64,000 bases of DNA, taken from positions 1 through 64,000 of the forward strand of contig JAFQDE010000021.1 in NCBI GenBank assembly GCA_017416155.1. The letters run 5' to 3'. The number at the start of each line of letters is the position of its first letter. Position 1 is the first letter of the stretch. The notes below the pieces were generated by a model that saw nothing but the letters and a program-made list of their open reading frames with translations, searched no databases and was not told where the DNA came from. The stretch is from Tyzzerella sp. (GTDB taxonomy: Bacteria; Bacillota; Clostridia; Lachnospirales; Lachnospiraceae). This document shows positions 1 to 8,561 of the stretch, piece by piece. Made by a program: the position numbers and the translations under genes.

Positions 1-825
1 GATGCGACAGGAAATGAGATTACAAGCACATCCCATGTAGCCAATATGAATTCCTTCCGTTATCGGGGATATTATTACGATGCCGAGACGGGATTCTATT
101 ATGTATCCAGCCGTTATTATGATCCTGAGATTGGGCGGTTTATAAATGCGGATGGTGAGATATCTGGAGTTGGTGGAGATGTTTTAGGATATAATCTCTT
201 TGCTTACTGTCAAAATAATCCGATAAATATGTGTGACCCCGATGGGAATTGGCCAAAATGGGCTACAAAAGTGGCTGTAGGTGTTGGCGTGGTATTATGT
301 GTTGCGGCAGTTACAGTGTTGACATGTGGCGTTGGCACTGCAACATTAGCTGGTGCTGTTGCAGTAGGAGCTGCCAAAGGTACTTTGATTGGAGCGGCAG
401 CAGGAGTAGCAATAGGTGCAGGAGTAGGATATAAAAAAACAAAGACACTAAAGGGAACTGCCGAAGGAGCTGCTATAGGGTTTGGAATAGGAGCCACAGT
501 AGGAGCAGTTATTGGAGGAGGTGTTTCAGGTGCAAAATTTGGTACATTTTCTTCAAAAGCAAGTTTGACGCAGCATTATGATAAACATGGAAGTGAATTT
601 AAAGGAATATATGATAACGCAAAAGAATATGCTGAAGGTGCAAAATATGTTATAAAAAATGGAACATACATACCAGAAAAAAATGCGTATGTAAGATTCT
701 TGGGTTCAAAAGGAAAAGCAAATTATGCATTTGTAGGGATGAAATCTGGCGGAAGAGTTTCGACATTTCATGTGAGAAGTGTTAGTGCAATGGTTAAAGA
801 TGGAATTACGTTATTTGTGAAATAA
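1..825 (+). CDS. Rhs repeat protein, C-terminal part with toxin tip CT1 (5' end outside window)
   Basis: The reading frame is open from base 1, so this is the end of a larger rhs gene that starts upstream. It contains the Rhs repeat-associated core (AETGFYYVSSRYYDPEIGRF and an AYCQNNPINMCDPDG motif), which closes the Rhs shell in this family. A glycine/alanine-rich hydrophobic stretch follows, then a tip of about 85 residues beginning near the LTQHYDKHGSEF motif. That tip is the presumed toxin. Its aromatic and basic pattern reminds me of BECR-fold RNase toxins, but I cannot assign the family. The core DNA site at 84-98 marks the start of the exchangeable part. The next gene, 11 bp downstream, is the likely immunity gene. 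Confidence 0.88.
   Translation, partial: DATGNEITSTSHVANMNSFRYRGYYYDAETGFYYVSSRYYDPEIGRFINADGEISGVGGDVLGYNLFAYCQNNPINMCDPDGNWPKWATKVAVGVGVVLCVAAVTVLTCGVGTATLAGAVAVGAAKGTLIGAAAGVAIGAGVGYKKTKTLKGTAEGAAIGFGIGATVGAVIGGGVSGAKFGTFSSKASLTQHYDKHGSEFKGIYDNAKEYAEGAKYVIKNGTYIPEKNAYVRFLGSKGKANYAFVGMKSGGRVSTFHVRSVSAMVKDGITLFVK
84..98 (+). other. Rhs cassette core site 1
   Basis: CGAGACGGGATTCTA, encoding part of the conserved AETGFY motif. The 12-base CGAGACGGGATT recurs at four further places, always in the same orientation and reading frame and always at the first base of a toxin-tip cassette, while the DNA to its left differs between copies. Here the left flank is the expressed rhs gene. It is a candidate crossover site. 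Confidence 0.65.
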
Positions 826-836
826 AGGGAGAAATT

Positions 837-1199
837 ATGCATGTAGAAAAAATAATTACATTTAATAAACATGACCAAGAAGCAGATTTACTTATTTCTG
901 ATGGGGTTAATAAAGTTTTGTGTTATGCCTATCCTACTAACGATGTGCAAATTAATCAGGAAATAAACAGTGTGTATGGGTTTGATTGTGCAGATATAGA
1001 AAGGGCAAACGAAAACAAGTATGTAATAGCTAAACGTCAGGATTATTATGCTTATTCGTTGACGGGTAAGGTTATATCTAAAAATGTTAGTCTTGTTCGA
1101 GTAGGAGAATTAGAAATATATTTAGATGAACCAATACCTAATGATATTCAGGAAAATGAATTTATAATTTTTAATGTAACAAGATTGGATTTACAGTAA
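837..1199 (+). CDS. Putative immunity protein for CT1
   Basis: A 120-residue soluble protein, rich in acidic residues, with no signal peptide or membrane segment. It starts 11 bp after the Rhs stop and has a clear ribosome site (AGGGAG). I do not recognise the fold. The immunity role is inferred from position alone: in Rhs and other polymorphic toxin systems the gene directly after the toxin tip encodes the cognate inhibitor. Confidence 0.6.
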   Translation: MHVEKIITFNKHDQEADLLISDGVNKVLCYAYPTNDVQINQEINSVYGFDCADIERANENKYVIAKRQDYYAYSLTGKVISKNVSLVRVGELEIYLDEPIPNDIQENEFIIFNVTRLDLQ

Positions 1200-1294
1200 A
1201 AAGTCATGTTTCATATCAGTTTTTAATTGAGTTGAAAATTTGTTTAAAGTCCTAATGATTTTTGGAGGATATTAGTAAAAGAAGGTTGATAGCA

Positions 1295-1485
1295 AGGTTT
1301 CAGGATTTTTCCTGATAAGTGCCTTTGGGCTATCCAAAGGCGTTGCTTGCTAGTATAGTGTATTCGCTTTGACAACAAATACACTCTGCAAAGTTTAAAA
1401 TTGGGCTTCGATTTATGCCTTTCAAGTGAGGAAACAGATAAGAGTGAATGCTCTGTATCTGTTTTTCTCACGTAAGGAGGCATGT
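1295..1485 (+). promoter_or_regulatory. Repeated structured leader, copy 1
   Basis: About 190 bases before the small gene and recombinase, closely repeated at 6463-6652. It can form three stem-loops: 1300-1315 (TCAGGA/TCCTGA), 1321-1341 (GCCTTTGG/CCAAAGGC) and a long one at 1426-1471 (GTGAG, AAACAGAT and AGAG pairing with CTCT, ATCTGTTT and CTCAC). The last ends three bases before the AAGGAGG ribosome site, so it could control expression by attenuation or by hiding the ribosome site. This role is inferred from conservation and structure. Confidence 0.5.
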
Positions 1486-1680
1486 ATGAAAAAAGTTAAA
1501 TTAGATGTTACAGAGAAGTTTATTGGTGCACGCGACTTGGAAGATATTCTTATATCAGCCTTTCAAACCGAGTTGTCTGTGTTGAAAAATGACGAAATAT
1601 CCGTTATAATGAAACCAACCAAACAGTCTCAGGATTCATTTTGTTCCGGAAAGGAATTAGGAAATGGAACAAATGAATAA
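1486..1680 (+). CDS. Small protein preceding serine recombinase, copy 1
   Basis: A 64-residue protein beginning MKKVKLDVTEKF. I place the start at 1486 because AAGGAGG lies at 1474-1480 and because the second copy (6653) starts at the same residue; a longer reading frame upstream is not supported. Its last 17 bases overlap the recombinase start, so the two are probably translationally coupled. The family is unknown to me. A role as an accessory or directionality factor of the recombinase is possible but is only a guess from position. Confidence 0.7.
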   Translation: MKKVKLDVTEKFIGARDLEDILISAFQTELSVLKNDEISVIMKPTKQSQDSFCSGKELGNGTNE

Positions 1681-3283
1681 TGAGCAGACAATTTATAATG
1701 CAGCATTGTACTGTAGACTAAGTAAGGATGATGAGCAGGCAGGAGAAAGTGTCAGTATTGGAACGCAGAAAATAATCTTGGAGAAGTTCTGCAAGGAGAA
1801 TGGATTTTCTGTACGCGATGTTTACGTGGATGATGGATATTCGGGTTTGAATTTTGACAGACCGGATTTCCAACGTATGATTGGTGACATTGAGGATGGC
1901 AAGATTAATCTTGTAATCACAAAAGATCTTAGTAGATTTGGCAGGGATTATATTCAGACAGGATATTATACAGAAGTATATTTTGTACAGAAATCTGTCA
2001 GATATATTGCTGTAAACGATGGTATTGATACCAACCGAGATGATAATGATATTGCGCCATTTAAGAACATTTTAAATGATATGTATGCAAAGGATTTGTC
2101 ACGTAAGGTCAAAACAGCAAAACGCCAAAGAGCGTATCAAGGCATGTATATCAGTTCTCAGACACCATACGGATATCGAATTGATCCATTGGATAAGAAT
2201 CATTTGGTGCCGGATGAAGAAGTTGCACATGTTGTCAAAGAAATATTTCAACTTGCACTTGCAGGAAAAGGTTTACTTCAGATTAGTAGAACTTTGACTA
2301 AACAGCGGATTCTAACACCTGGTGCATACAAGGCAACAAAAGGTGATACCCGTTTCGAAAGGTATATGAAGGACAAGGATTCTCTTTTCGGCTGGTGTTA
2401 TCAAACCATTCGAGCGATTCTAAGAGACAGGGTTTATGTCGGAGATATGGTGAATCATAAATATGAGATTGCCAATTATAAAACAAAGAAACGAGTTCCT
2501 ATACCAGCCGAAAAACAAATTGTTGTGACTGATACGCATGAACCATTGGTGAGCAGAGAGGATTTCGAAAGAGTTCAGCAACTTGTTGCTTTAAGGCACA
2601 GACCCAAAAAGCACAATTATGAGAACATTTTTAATAAACTTACTTTCTGTGCCGAGTGTGGTAAACGTATGACAATGATGATGAAGCCTTTAAAGGATGG
2701 TTTGCATCCTATGATAAGGTGTACCAATCATTTTGCTAAGCCGGAAGAATGTAGACACTATCATTATATTTATTATGATGATTTGTATGCTGAGGTTTTA
2801 AAACGAATTCAACATTTAACAAAACAGGTTGAAAGCGGAGAACTACTGAAACAACTACAAAAACAGAATCAAGCACATAAGAATCTAAAAAAGCTGAAAG
2901 AAGAGCAAAACAAAATTCATCGTCGTTTACAGATGTTGAAGAAGATTATCCGAAAACTGTATGAGGACTTTGCAAGCGAACTGTTGGATTCGGAAAGTTA
3001 TCATGAATTACTTGCAGAGTACACAAAAGAGCAGAAGCAGCTGACAACACGATTATCTTCCATTGATGTAGAATTAAACAAGCAGAATGATTATGAAGCT
3101 GATGTACAGAAATTAAAAGAAGTGTTGGATGAATATCTGACAATGGAACATTTAACAGAAACATTGGTCAATCAGTTGATTGAACGAATTGAGATTGGTC
3201 ATCCGGTAAAAGTGGATGGAGTAAGACAACAGGAGATAACTATTGTTTATCGCTTTGTTGGAAGAGTAGAAGAAGTAGATTGA
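1664..3283 (+). CDS. Large serine recombinase
   Basis: A 539-residue site-specific recombinase with the usual layout of the large serine family. The N-terminal resolvase domain carries the catalytic serine S20 in YCRLSKDD and the TKDLSRFGRD motif; the recombinase domain follows (about 165-300), then a zinc ribbon (about 325-365, CAEC...C...C), and a long coiled coil (about 375-455). This family cuts both strands through a serine-DNA link and integrates, excises or inverts DNA between short att sites. It lies inside an array of rhs toxin tips bordered by one repeated core sequence, which makes those cores its likely substrates. It appears intact. The alternative is that it is an unrelated mobile element that happens to sit here. 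Confidence 0.92.
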   Translation: MEQMNNEQTIYNAALYCRLSKDDEQAGESVSIGTQKIILEKFCKENGFSVRDVYVDDGYSGLNFDRPDFQRMIGDIEDGKINLVITKDLSRFGRDYIQTGYYTEVYFVQKSVRYIAVNDGIDTNRDDNDIAPFKNILNDMYAKDLSRKVKTAKRQRAYQGMYISSQTPYGYRIDPLDKNHLVPDEEVAHVVKEIFQLALAGKGLLQISRTLTKQRILTPGAYKATKGDTRFERYMKDKDSLFGWCYQTIRAILRDRVYVGDMVNHKYEIANYKTKKRVPIPAEKQIVVTDTHEPLVSREDFERVQQLVALRHRPKKHNYENIFNKLTFCAECGKRMTMMMKPLKDGLHPMIRCTNHFAKPEECRHYHYIYYDDLYAEVLKRIQHLTKQVESGELLKQLQKQNQAHKNLKKLKEEQNKIHRRLQMLKKIIRKLYEDFASELLDSESYHELLAEYTKEQKQLTTRLSSIDVELNKQNDYEADVQKLKEVLDEYLTMEHLTETLVNQLIERIEIGHPVKVDGVRQQEITIVYRFVGRVEEVD

Positions 3284-3327
3284 ATTAGGAATCAAAGTGA
3301 GAATAACAGCCGAGCAACCGATGATGG

Positions 3328-3353
3328 TTGCCGGGTACATATATAAGTCCGGC
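3328..3353 (+). repeat. Left flank type A before core site 2
   Basis: The bases before core site 2, including GGGTACATATATAAGTCCGG, recur almost unchanged before core site 4 (8520-8546) but not before sites 1, 3 or 5. A small hairpin (GCAACC-gatgat-GGTTGC, 3314-3331) lies at its left edge. It is probably the outer half of a recombinase recognition site. Confidence 0.55.
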
Positions 3354-3368
3354 CGAGACGGGATTCTA
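3354..3368 (+). other. Rhs cassette core site 2
   Basis: Identical to core site 1 over CGAGACGGGATTCTA. It stands between the recombinase gene with its type A flank and the CT2 cassette. The frame of the cassette after the core matches that of the expressed rhs gene, so recombination between sites 1 and 2 would fuse CT2 to rhs in frame. Confidence 0.65.
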
Positions 3369-4047
3369 CCTAACAGGTACAAGGTACTTTGACCCAGAAG
3401 TAGGAAGATTCATTTCGATGGACACAATAGTAGTCTTAACAGCTACACCAATGGGATTGACAGATAAAAATCTATATGCATATTGTGATAATAACCCAAT
3501 TGTAAGAGTGGACCGTAGTGGACAGTTTTGGGAATCAGCTTTTGATGTTATTTCATTAGGGGCAAGTATTGTTGAAGTCTGTGTAAATCCTACTGATATC
3601 TGGGCTTGGGCTGGCCTTGTAGGAGATGCTGTTGATTTGGTACCTTTTGTGACAGGAGTTGGTGAAGTTACAAGAACTGTAAAAACAACTGTAAAAGTTA
3701 CCGATAAGGCGACGGATGTTCTTGATACTGCAAAAACCTTATATAAAACAGCTGATTCAACTAGTGATATACGAAAGGCTTCCGGTTCATATGAAATTTT
3801 ATACAGCAGTGGAAAGAACTATATAGGTAAAGGTAGCTTTAATAGAGCAATAAACTCTGCGAAGGCTCATGCAGAAAGTATGGATGATATTTTATCCATA
3901 AGATGGAAATCTGCACCATCATCCTATGATGCTTTTATTGATGAATATCTTATGCAGAAAAGGTTTGGTGGAGTGTTACGAAGTAGTCCGGAATTACCTA
4001 CATATAATATAATTTGGAGTCCAGGAAGGAATTTTTATGGTAGATAA
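3354..4047 (+). CDS. Silent Rhs C-terminal cassette CT2, GIY-YIG-like nuclease tip
   Basis: An orphan Rhs tip. It opens in the core motif (AETGFYLTGTRYFDPEVGRF), has the YAYCDNNPIVRVDRSG core end, a hydrophobic linker, then a C-terminal domain of about 90 residues with YEILYSSGKNYIGKG, a later E in DEYLMQKRFGG and an N in PTYNIIWSPG. That order of motifs fits a GIY-YIG (URI) endonuclease fold, which I infer with moderate confidence. No ribosome site precedes it and a TTG at 3328 is the only nearby start, so it is probably silent until joined to rhs. Its stop overlaps the next gene by 11 bases. Confidence 0.65.
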
Positions 4048-5047
4048 AATACATGAAATTGTTGATTATAAAGCATTGGCAGATCATTATGTAATTCGAG
4101 AAGGTTATGTTTTTTTAGCTTTAACCTATCCATATAATGTGTTTGATGCAATTTTAATTAGACATCCGCAAAATGCAACATGCCATTCGCCTATTTTGCC
4201 ATATCCTACAAGGAATTTAGCTGAGCATATGGCACTTGTAAATGAGTTCAAACTAGAAAAAGCGGTGATTATTGCTAGAGATATTGAGTTTATTGAAACG
4301 TGTCCATCTTTAAAACATATAAAGATTATTCCAAGTGAAGATGCGGAAAACAGTTTTGATTATTCTCCTCTATATAATATGCCGGAAATTAAGAGTTTGT
4401 GGTGTAAAACTATTTATGGTAAAAATGACCAGTTATCTACAACCATTGATTATTCAAAAGTAAAAGGCATAGAGAGTTTTGGGGTTTATAATCCCGGACA
4501 TTTAAATTATAAGAATGTAAAAACGACCAAAAGCTTGGTTTTGTCTGATTATAGAGAGCATAATTTACTTAATGCATTTTCAAGTTTGGAATTAGATACA
4601 CTTTCTCTAATTCAATGTACAGTGAAATCTTTAGAAGGAATACAGACATCACAAAATATGCAATGTCTGTATCTATATTACAACAGAGCATTACAAGATA
4701 TTAGTGCATTGCTAAGAGTAAAAAAAACACTTCGGGCACTACGTATTGAAAACTGCCCAAAGATTGAAGATTTTTCTGTGTTAGGTGAATTAGAAAATTT
4801 GGAACTTTTGGAACTTTCTGGCAATAACGAATTACCTAGTTTAAATTTCCTCAAAACAATGAGAAAACTTAAGACTTTTATCTTTAGTATGAATGTAATG
4901 GACGGGGATTTATCCCCATGTGTAGATTTGTCTTATGTTTATAATCAAAAAAATAGAAAGCATTATAATCTCAAAGAAAAGGATCTTCCAAAAGGTCAGT
5001 ATGTGCATGGAAATGAAACAATTGAAGAATGGCGACGATTAGAGTGA
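4037..5047 (+). CDS. Leucine-rich-repeat-like immunity protein for CT2
   Basis: A 336-residue soluble protein overlapping the end of CT2 by 11 bases, with its own ribosome site (AGGAAGG). The middle and C-terminal parts (about 150-310) show irregular repeats of the LxxLxLxxC/N type (for example LEGIQTSQNMQCLYLYYN and LENLELLELSGNN), typical of leucine-rich repeats. Its role as the CT2 inhibitor is inferred from the overlap and order. It is large for an immunity protein. Confidence 0.65.
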   Translation: MVDKIHEIVDYKALADHYVIREGYVFLALTYPYNVFDAILIRHPQNATCHSPILPYPTRNLAEHMALVNEFKLEKAVIIARDIEFIETCPSLKHIKIIPSEDAENSFDYSPLYNMPEIKSLWCKTIYGKNDQLSTTIDYSKVKGIESFGVYNPGHLNYKNVKTTKSLVLSDYREHNLLNAFSSLELDTLSLIQCTVKSLEGIQTSQNMQCLYLYYNRALQDISALLRVKKTLRALRIENCPKIEDFSVLGELENLELLELSGNNELPSLNFLKTMRKLKTFIFSMNVMDGDLSPCVDLSYVYNQKNRKHYNLKEKDLPKGQYVHGNETIEEWRRLE

Positions 5048-5128
5048 CCGTCATTTCATGTTTGCTTTTAATTATCTTTGTTATCTATTATTAAATAATT
5101 AAGTTGTCAATGCTGTGGAGTGTGATGT

Positions 5129-5143
5129 CGAGACGGGATTCTA
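5129..5143 (+). other. Rhs cassette core site 3
   Basis: A third exact copy of CGAGACGGGATTCTA. The left flank (5104-5128, GTCAATGCTGTGGAGTGTGA) is of type B, shared with core site 5. The right side is almost identical to the right side of site 1 for well over 100 bases. Confidence 0.65.
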
Positions 5144-5888
5144 TTATGTATCCAGCCGTTATTATGATCCTGAGATTGGGCGGTTTATAAATGCTGATGG
5201 TGAGATATCTGGAGTTGGTGGAGAAATTTTAGGTTACAATCTTTTTGCTTACTGCCAAAATAATCCTGTAAACATGTGTGACCCAGATGGAAATTGGCCA
5301 AAATGGGCTACAAAAATAGCAATAGGAGTTGGTGCAGTTTTAGTTGGAGCAGCAATTGTTGCTGCGACAGCTGCAACAGGAGGCGCGGCAGCAGCTTTTG
5401 CGAGTGCTACCGTAACAGGATTAAAAGCAGCCGCAGTATCTGGAGTGATTGGAGCTGTTGTTAGTGGAACTAAAGAAGCTGTGAAACAATACAAATCAAA
5501 AGGAAATTTAAAAAACTCAAGCAAAGACATCTTGAACGAAGCAATAAATGGTTTCGCTAATGGGGTTATGACTGGTGGAATTATGAGTGGTGGTTCTCAG
5601 GCAATTAGTGGAGCATTTAAAGTTGCTGCAAACTTAGGTGTTCCGACAGGACGAAATGGGGGAGTGGCAATAAGTGAACATATACGAGCCTTATCTCCAA
5701 ATCATATTAATGGATTTGAAAGCGGAGGAACAATCTTGAAAATAGGTAGTAAATATAAAAATGTTAGATTTGATGTTGGTGTTCAAAGCTTGTTCCATAT
5801 GAATGTTCAAATTTCAAAAACATTAAATCGCCATATTCCAATAGGAATTTTTGGTTCAGGGCTTATTGGAGGTGGTATGAATGATTAG
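5129..5888 (+). CDS. Silent Rhs C-terminal cassette CT3, unknown tip
   Basis: An orphan Rhs tip whose first 60 or so residues match the expressed rhs end (ETGFYYVSSRYYDPEIGRF, AYCQNNPVNMCDPDGNWPKW). An alanine/glycine-rich segment follows. The last 80 or so residues (GGVAISEHIRALSPNHINGF onward) form a different, unassigned domain ending in an isoleucine/glycine-rich tail. Only a GTG at 5115, without a ribosome site, could start it on its own, so it is likely a silent cassette. Its stop overlaps the next start by 8 bases. Confidence 0.65.
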
Positions 5889-6375
5889 ATTATCAAATTT
5901 CTGTTTTAAAACATGGTTTCAAATAAGTGCAAAAAATGTGAGATGTAGTTATGAGAATTTGAAGAAGTTGACAAACTTGTTCACGTCCGAACATATAGTG
6001 CTCATTGCCGATGACATAAAAATTGATTCGTCACTTTTTGAATTCCTAAAAAACAATAATTTGGAATATGTGTTTTTAAGACAATATATTCGGAATGTTG
6101 AAGTTGCAGTTAAAGTTCCTATTGACTTTGCAAATTACGTTTTAAAAGAAATTATTAGTAATAATCCAGAAAACATTTTTGTCTTTGATTTAAAAGAGAA
6201 TGAAAAATGGAAAGACAAATTACAATGTACCAAGGAAACAATAGTTAGTAGGGGTAATGCAAATATATTTGTCACCATTGCATGTGACAAAAATTCGATT
6301 TTGCTGATTGCCAATAAGGATGGGTACGATTTTAAAACGGTGTACAGTTATCTAAAAACCAATCTACATGATTAG
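5881..6375 (+). CDS. Putative immunity protein for CT3
   Basis: A 164-residue soluble protein starting inside the end of CT3, with GGAGGTGG just upstream. I see no signal peptide or membrane segment and do not recognise the family. Immunity function is inferred from the overlap with the toxin tip. Confidence 0.55.
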   Translation: MIRLSNFCFKTWFQISAKNVRCSYENLKKLTNLFTSEHIVLIADDIKIDSSLFEFLKNNNLEYVFLRQYIRNVEVAVKVPIDFANYVLKEIISNNPENIFVFDLKENEKWKDKLQCTKETIVSRGNANIFVTIACDKNSILLIANKDGYDFKTVYSYLKTNLHD

Positions 6376-6462
6376 ATTGAGTCAGTGTTACAAATGACAA
6401 TAAAATTAGTAGAGCAGATGAAAATAAAAATTTTAATGTGCTTATATCAATAATTTCAAAAA

Positions 6463-6652
6463 AGGTTTCAGGATTTTTCCTGATAAGTGCCTTTGGGCTA
6501 TCCAAAGGCGTTGCTTGCTAGTATAGTGTATTAATTTTAACTACAAATACATTTTATAAAGTTCAAAATAAGGTTTCGATTTATGCCTTTCAAGTGAGGA
6601 AACAGATAAGAGCAATGCTCTATATCTGTTTTTCTCACATAAGGAGGCATTT
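6463..6652 (+). promoter_or_regulatory. Repeated structured leader, copy 2
   Basis: The second copy of the leader at 1295-1485. The first two hairpins are unchanged. The third keeps its stems although the loop differs (AGAG-caatg-CTCT here against a TGAATG loop in copy 1). The bases between the conserved blocks vary. Stem conservation with loop change supports an RNA role. Confidence 0.5.
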
Positions 6653-6847
6653 ATGAAAAAAGTGAAATTAGTTGTTGCAGAGAAATTTGTTGGTAAGAGA
6701 GACTTGGAAGATGTCCTTTTATCAGCATTTCAAACCGAGTTGTCTGTGTTGAAAAATGACGAAATATCCGTTATAATTAAATCAACCAAACAGTCTCAGG
6801 ATTCATTTTGTTCCGGAAAGGAACTAGGGAATGGAACAAATGAATAA
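6653..6847 (+). CDS. Small protein preceding serine recombinase, copy 2
   Basis: 64 residues, close to the product of 1486-1680, with several substitutions in the first half and an almost unchanged second half. The ribosome site is AAGGAGG. It overlaps the start of the broken recombinase gene by 17 bases. Intact despite the decay of its partner. Confidence 0.65.
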   Translation: MKKVKLVVAEKFVGKRDLEDVLLSAFQTELSVLKNDEISVIIKSTKQSQDSFCSGKELGNGTNE

Positions 6848-7475
6848 TGAGCAGACAATTTATAATGCAGCATTGTACTGTAGACTAAGTAAGGATGATG
6901 AGCAGGCAGGAGAAAGTGTCAGTATTGAAACGCAGAAAATAATCTTGGAGAAGTTCTGCAAGGAGAATGGTTTTTCTGTACGCGATGTTTACGTGGATGA
7001 TGGATATTCGGGTTTGAATTTTGACAGACCAGATTTCCAGCGTATGATTGGTGATATTGAGGATGGTAAGATTAATCTTGTCATTACAAAAGACCTTAGT
7101 AGATTTGGCAGGGATTATATTCAGACAGGATATTATACAGAAGTGTACTTTGTACAGAAATCTGTCAGATATATTGCTGTAAACGATGGTATCGATACCA
7201 ATCGTGACGATAATGATATTGCACCATTTAAGAACATTTTAAATGATATGTATGCAAAAGATTTGTCACGCAAGGTCAAAACAGCAAAACGTCAGAGAGC
7301 ATATCAAGGCATGTATATCAGTTCTCAGACACCATACGGATATCGAATTGATCCCTTGGGCTTCTCTTTTCGGCTGGTGTGTTCTTATATCGAACGACAA
7401 ACAAATTGTTGTGACTGATACGCGTGAACCAACGGTAAACAGTGGAAATTTTGAGAGAGACTACAGCAACAACAA
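6831..7475 (+). pseudogene. Decayed large serine recombinase
   Basis: Nearly identical to the first 176 residues of the recombinase at 1664-3283, including the catalytic serine, then broken. A deletion of about 185 bp after the IDPL codons shifts the frame and leads to a stop at 7418. A second deletion of about 96 bp follows, and fragments matching the region around IVVTDTHEP of the intact gene continue to about 7475. The zinc ribbon and coiled coil are gone. The remaining catalytic domain could not bind DNA normally. Confidence 0.88.
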
Positions 7476-7510
7476 CGGTTTTATCTGTTTAATAATGAGG
7501 AGAAACAGAC

Positions 7511-8509
7511 ATGATGAATCATTCAGAATTAGTGATGTATACAACTTCAGATGGACTTACAAGGATAGATGTTACATTTGAAAACGAAACAGTATGGTTA
7601 TCTATTGAACAGATGGCAGAGTTGTTTCAAAGAGACAAATCAACTATTTCGAGACATATCAAAAAAATTTATGAAGAAGGCGAATTAATAAGAATTTCAA
7701 CTGTTGCAAATTTTGCAACAGTTCAAATTGAAGGTAATAGAGAAGTCGAACGAAATATTGAATATTACAATTTGGATGTAATTATTTCGGTGGGTTATCG
7801 CGTAAAAAGTCAACGAGGTGTTCAGTTTAGAATATGGGCAACTAACATATTAAAAGAATATATAAGAAAAGGGTTTGCTATTGATGATGAACGTTTAAAG
7901 GGGAATGGTGGAGGTAATTATTGGAAAGAATTGCTTGACCGCATTAGAGATATTCGTTCCTCTGAAAAAGTACTTTATCGTCAAGTTTTAGATTTATATG
8001 CAACCAGTGTCGATTATAACCCGCATAGTGAAGAGTCTGTCAAATTCTTTAAAATAGTACAGAACAAATTACATTATGCTGCTCACGGACATACGGCTGC
8101 AGAAGTAATTTACCAGAGGGCAGATGCGGAGAAACCATTTATGGGTTTGACTTCTTTTTTGGGCGAGTTTCCTACACAAAAGGACATTACTATTGCTAAA
8201 AATTATCTTAAGGAAGACGAACTCAAAATTTTAAATAATCTTGTATCAGGGTATTTTGATTTGGCCGAGATTAGTGCTATAGAGCATAAACCAATGTATA
8301 TGGAAGATTATGTGAATCAATTAGATATGGTTCTATCCTCTGGCAATAGAAAGTTATTGCTGGATGCAGGAAATATAAGTCATAAACAAGCAATCGATAA
8401 GGCTAAAAGTGAATATAAAAAATATCAAGAGAATACCATTACACCTGTCGAGCAGGCATATCTTGACAATATAAAAGAAGTTGTAAAAGCACAAAAAAAT
8501 AATAGTTAA
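7511..8509 (+). CDS. RhuM-family protein 1
   Basis: A 332-residue member of the virulence-RhuM family. The N-terminal part (about 20-110) has the VTFENETVWLSIEQMAELFQ and YYNLDVIISVGYRV motifs that mark the family and resembles a DNA-binding domain. The C-terminal part is largely helical with a HGHTAAEVI motif. A ribosome site (GAGGAGAAA) precedes the start. It sits where the 3' end of a recombinase gene was lost. The cellular role of this family is not settled. Its coding sequence carries a perfect palindrome at 7699-7723. Confidence 0.85.
   Translation: MMNHSELVMYTTSDGLTRIDVTFENETVWLSIEQMAELFQRDKSTISRHIKKIYEEGELIRISTVANFATVQIEGNREVERNIEYYNLDVIISVGYRVKSQRGVQFRIWATNILKEYIRKGFAIDDERLKGNGGGNYWKELLDRIRDIRSSEKVLYRQVLDLYATSVDYNPHSEESVKFFKIVQNKLHYAAHGHTAAEVIYQRADAEKPFMGLTSFLGEFPTQKDITIAKNYLKEDELKILNNLVSGYFDLAEISAIEHKPMYMEDYVNQLDMVLSSGNRKLLLDAGNISHKQAIDKAKSEYKKYQENTITPVEQAYLDNIKEVVKAQKNNS
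7699..7723. repeat. Perfect 12-bp-arm palindrome inside rhuM 1
   Basis: Arms AACTGTTGCAAA and TTTGCAACAGTT around a single central base. It encodes the T-V-A-N-F-A-T-V stretch. The second rhuM gene has a palindrome of different sequence at the matching position. Confidence 0.8.
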
Positions 8510-8546
8510 GAAAGTTGCGGTTGCTGGGTACATATATAAGTCCGGC

Positions 8547-8561
8547 CGAGACGGGATTCTA
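8547..8561 (+). other. Rhs cassette core site 4
   Basis: A fourth exact copy of CGAGACGGGATTCTA, preceded by the type A flank (8520-8546) like site 2, and followed like site 2 by CTAACAGGTACAAGGTA. Confidence 0.65.

Noticed and set aside
1244-1483. Open frame of 79 codons on the - strand across the leader
   Set aside because: It reads through the hairpins of the repeated leader, is not kept in the second copy, and lacks a ribosome site.
3314-3331. Small hairpin GCAACC/GGTTGC as recombinase terminator
   Set aside because: No T run follows and only six pairs form; it is more likely part of the att flank or chance.
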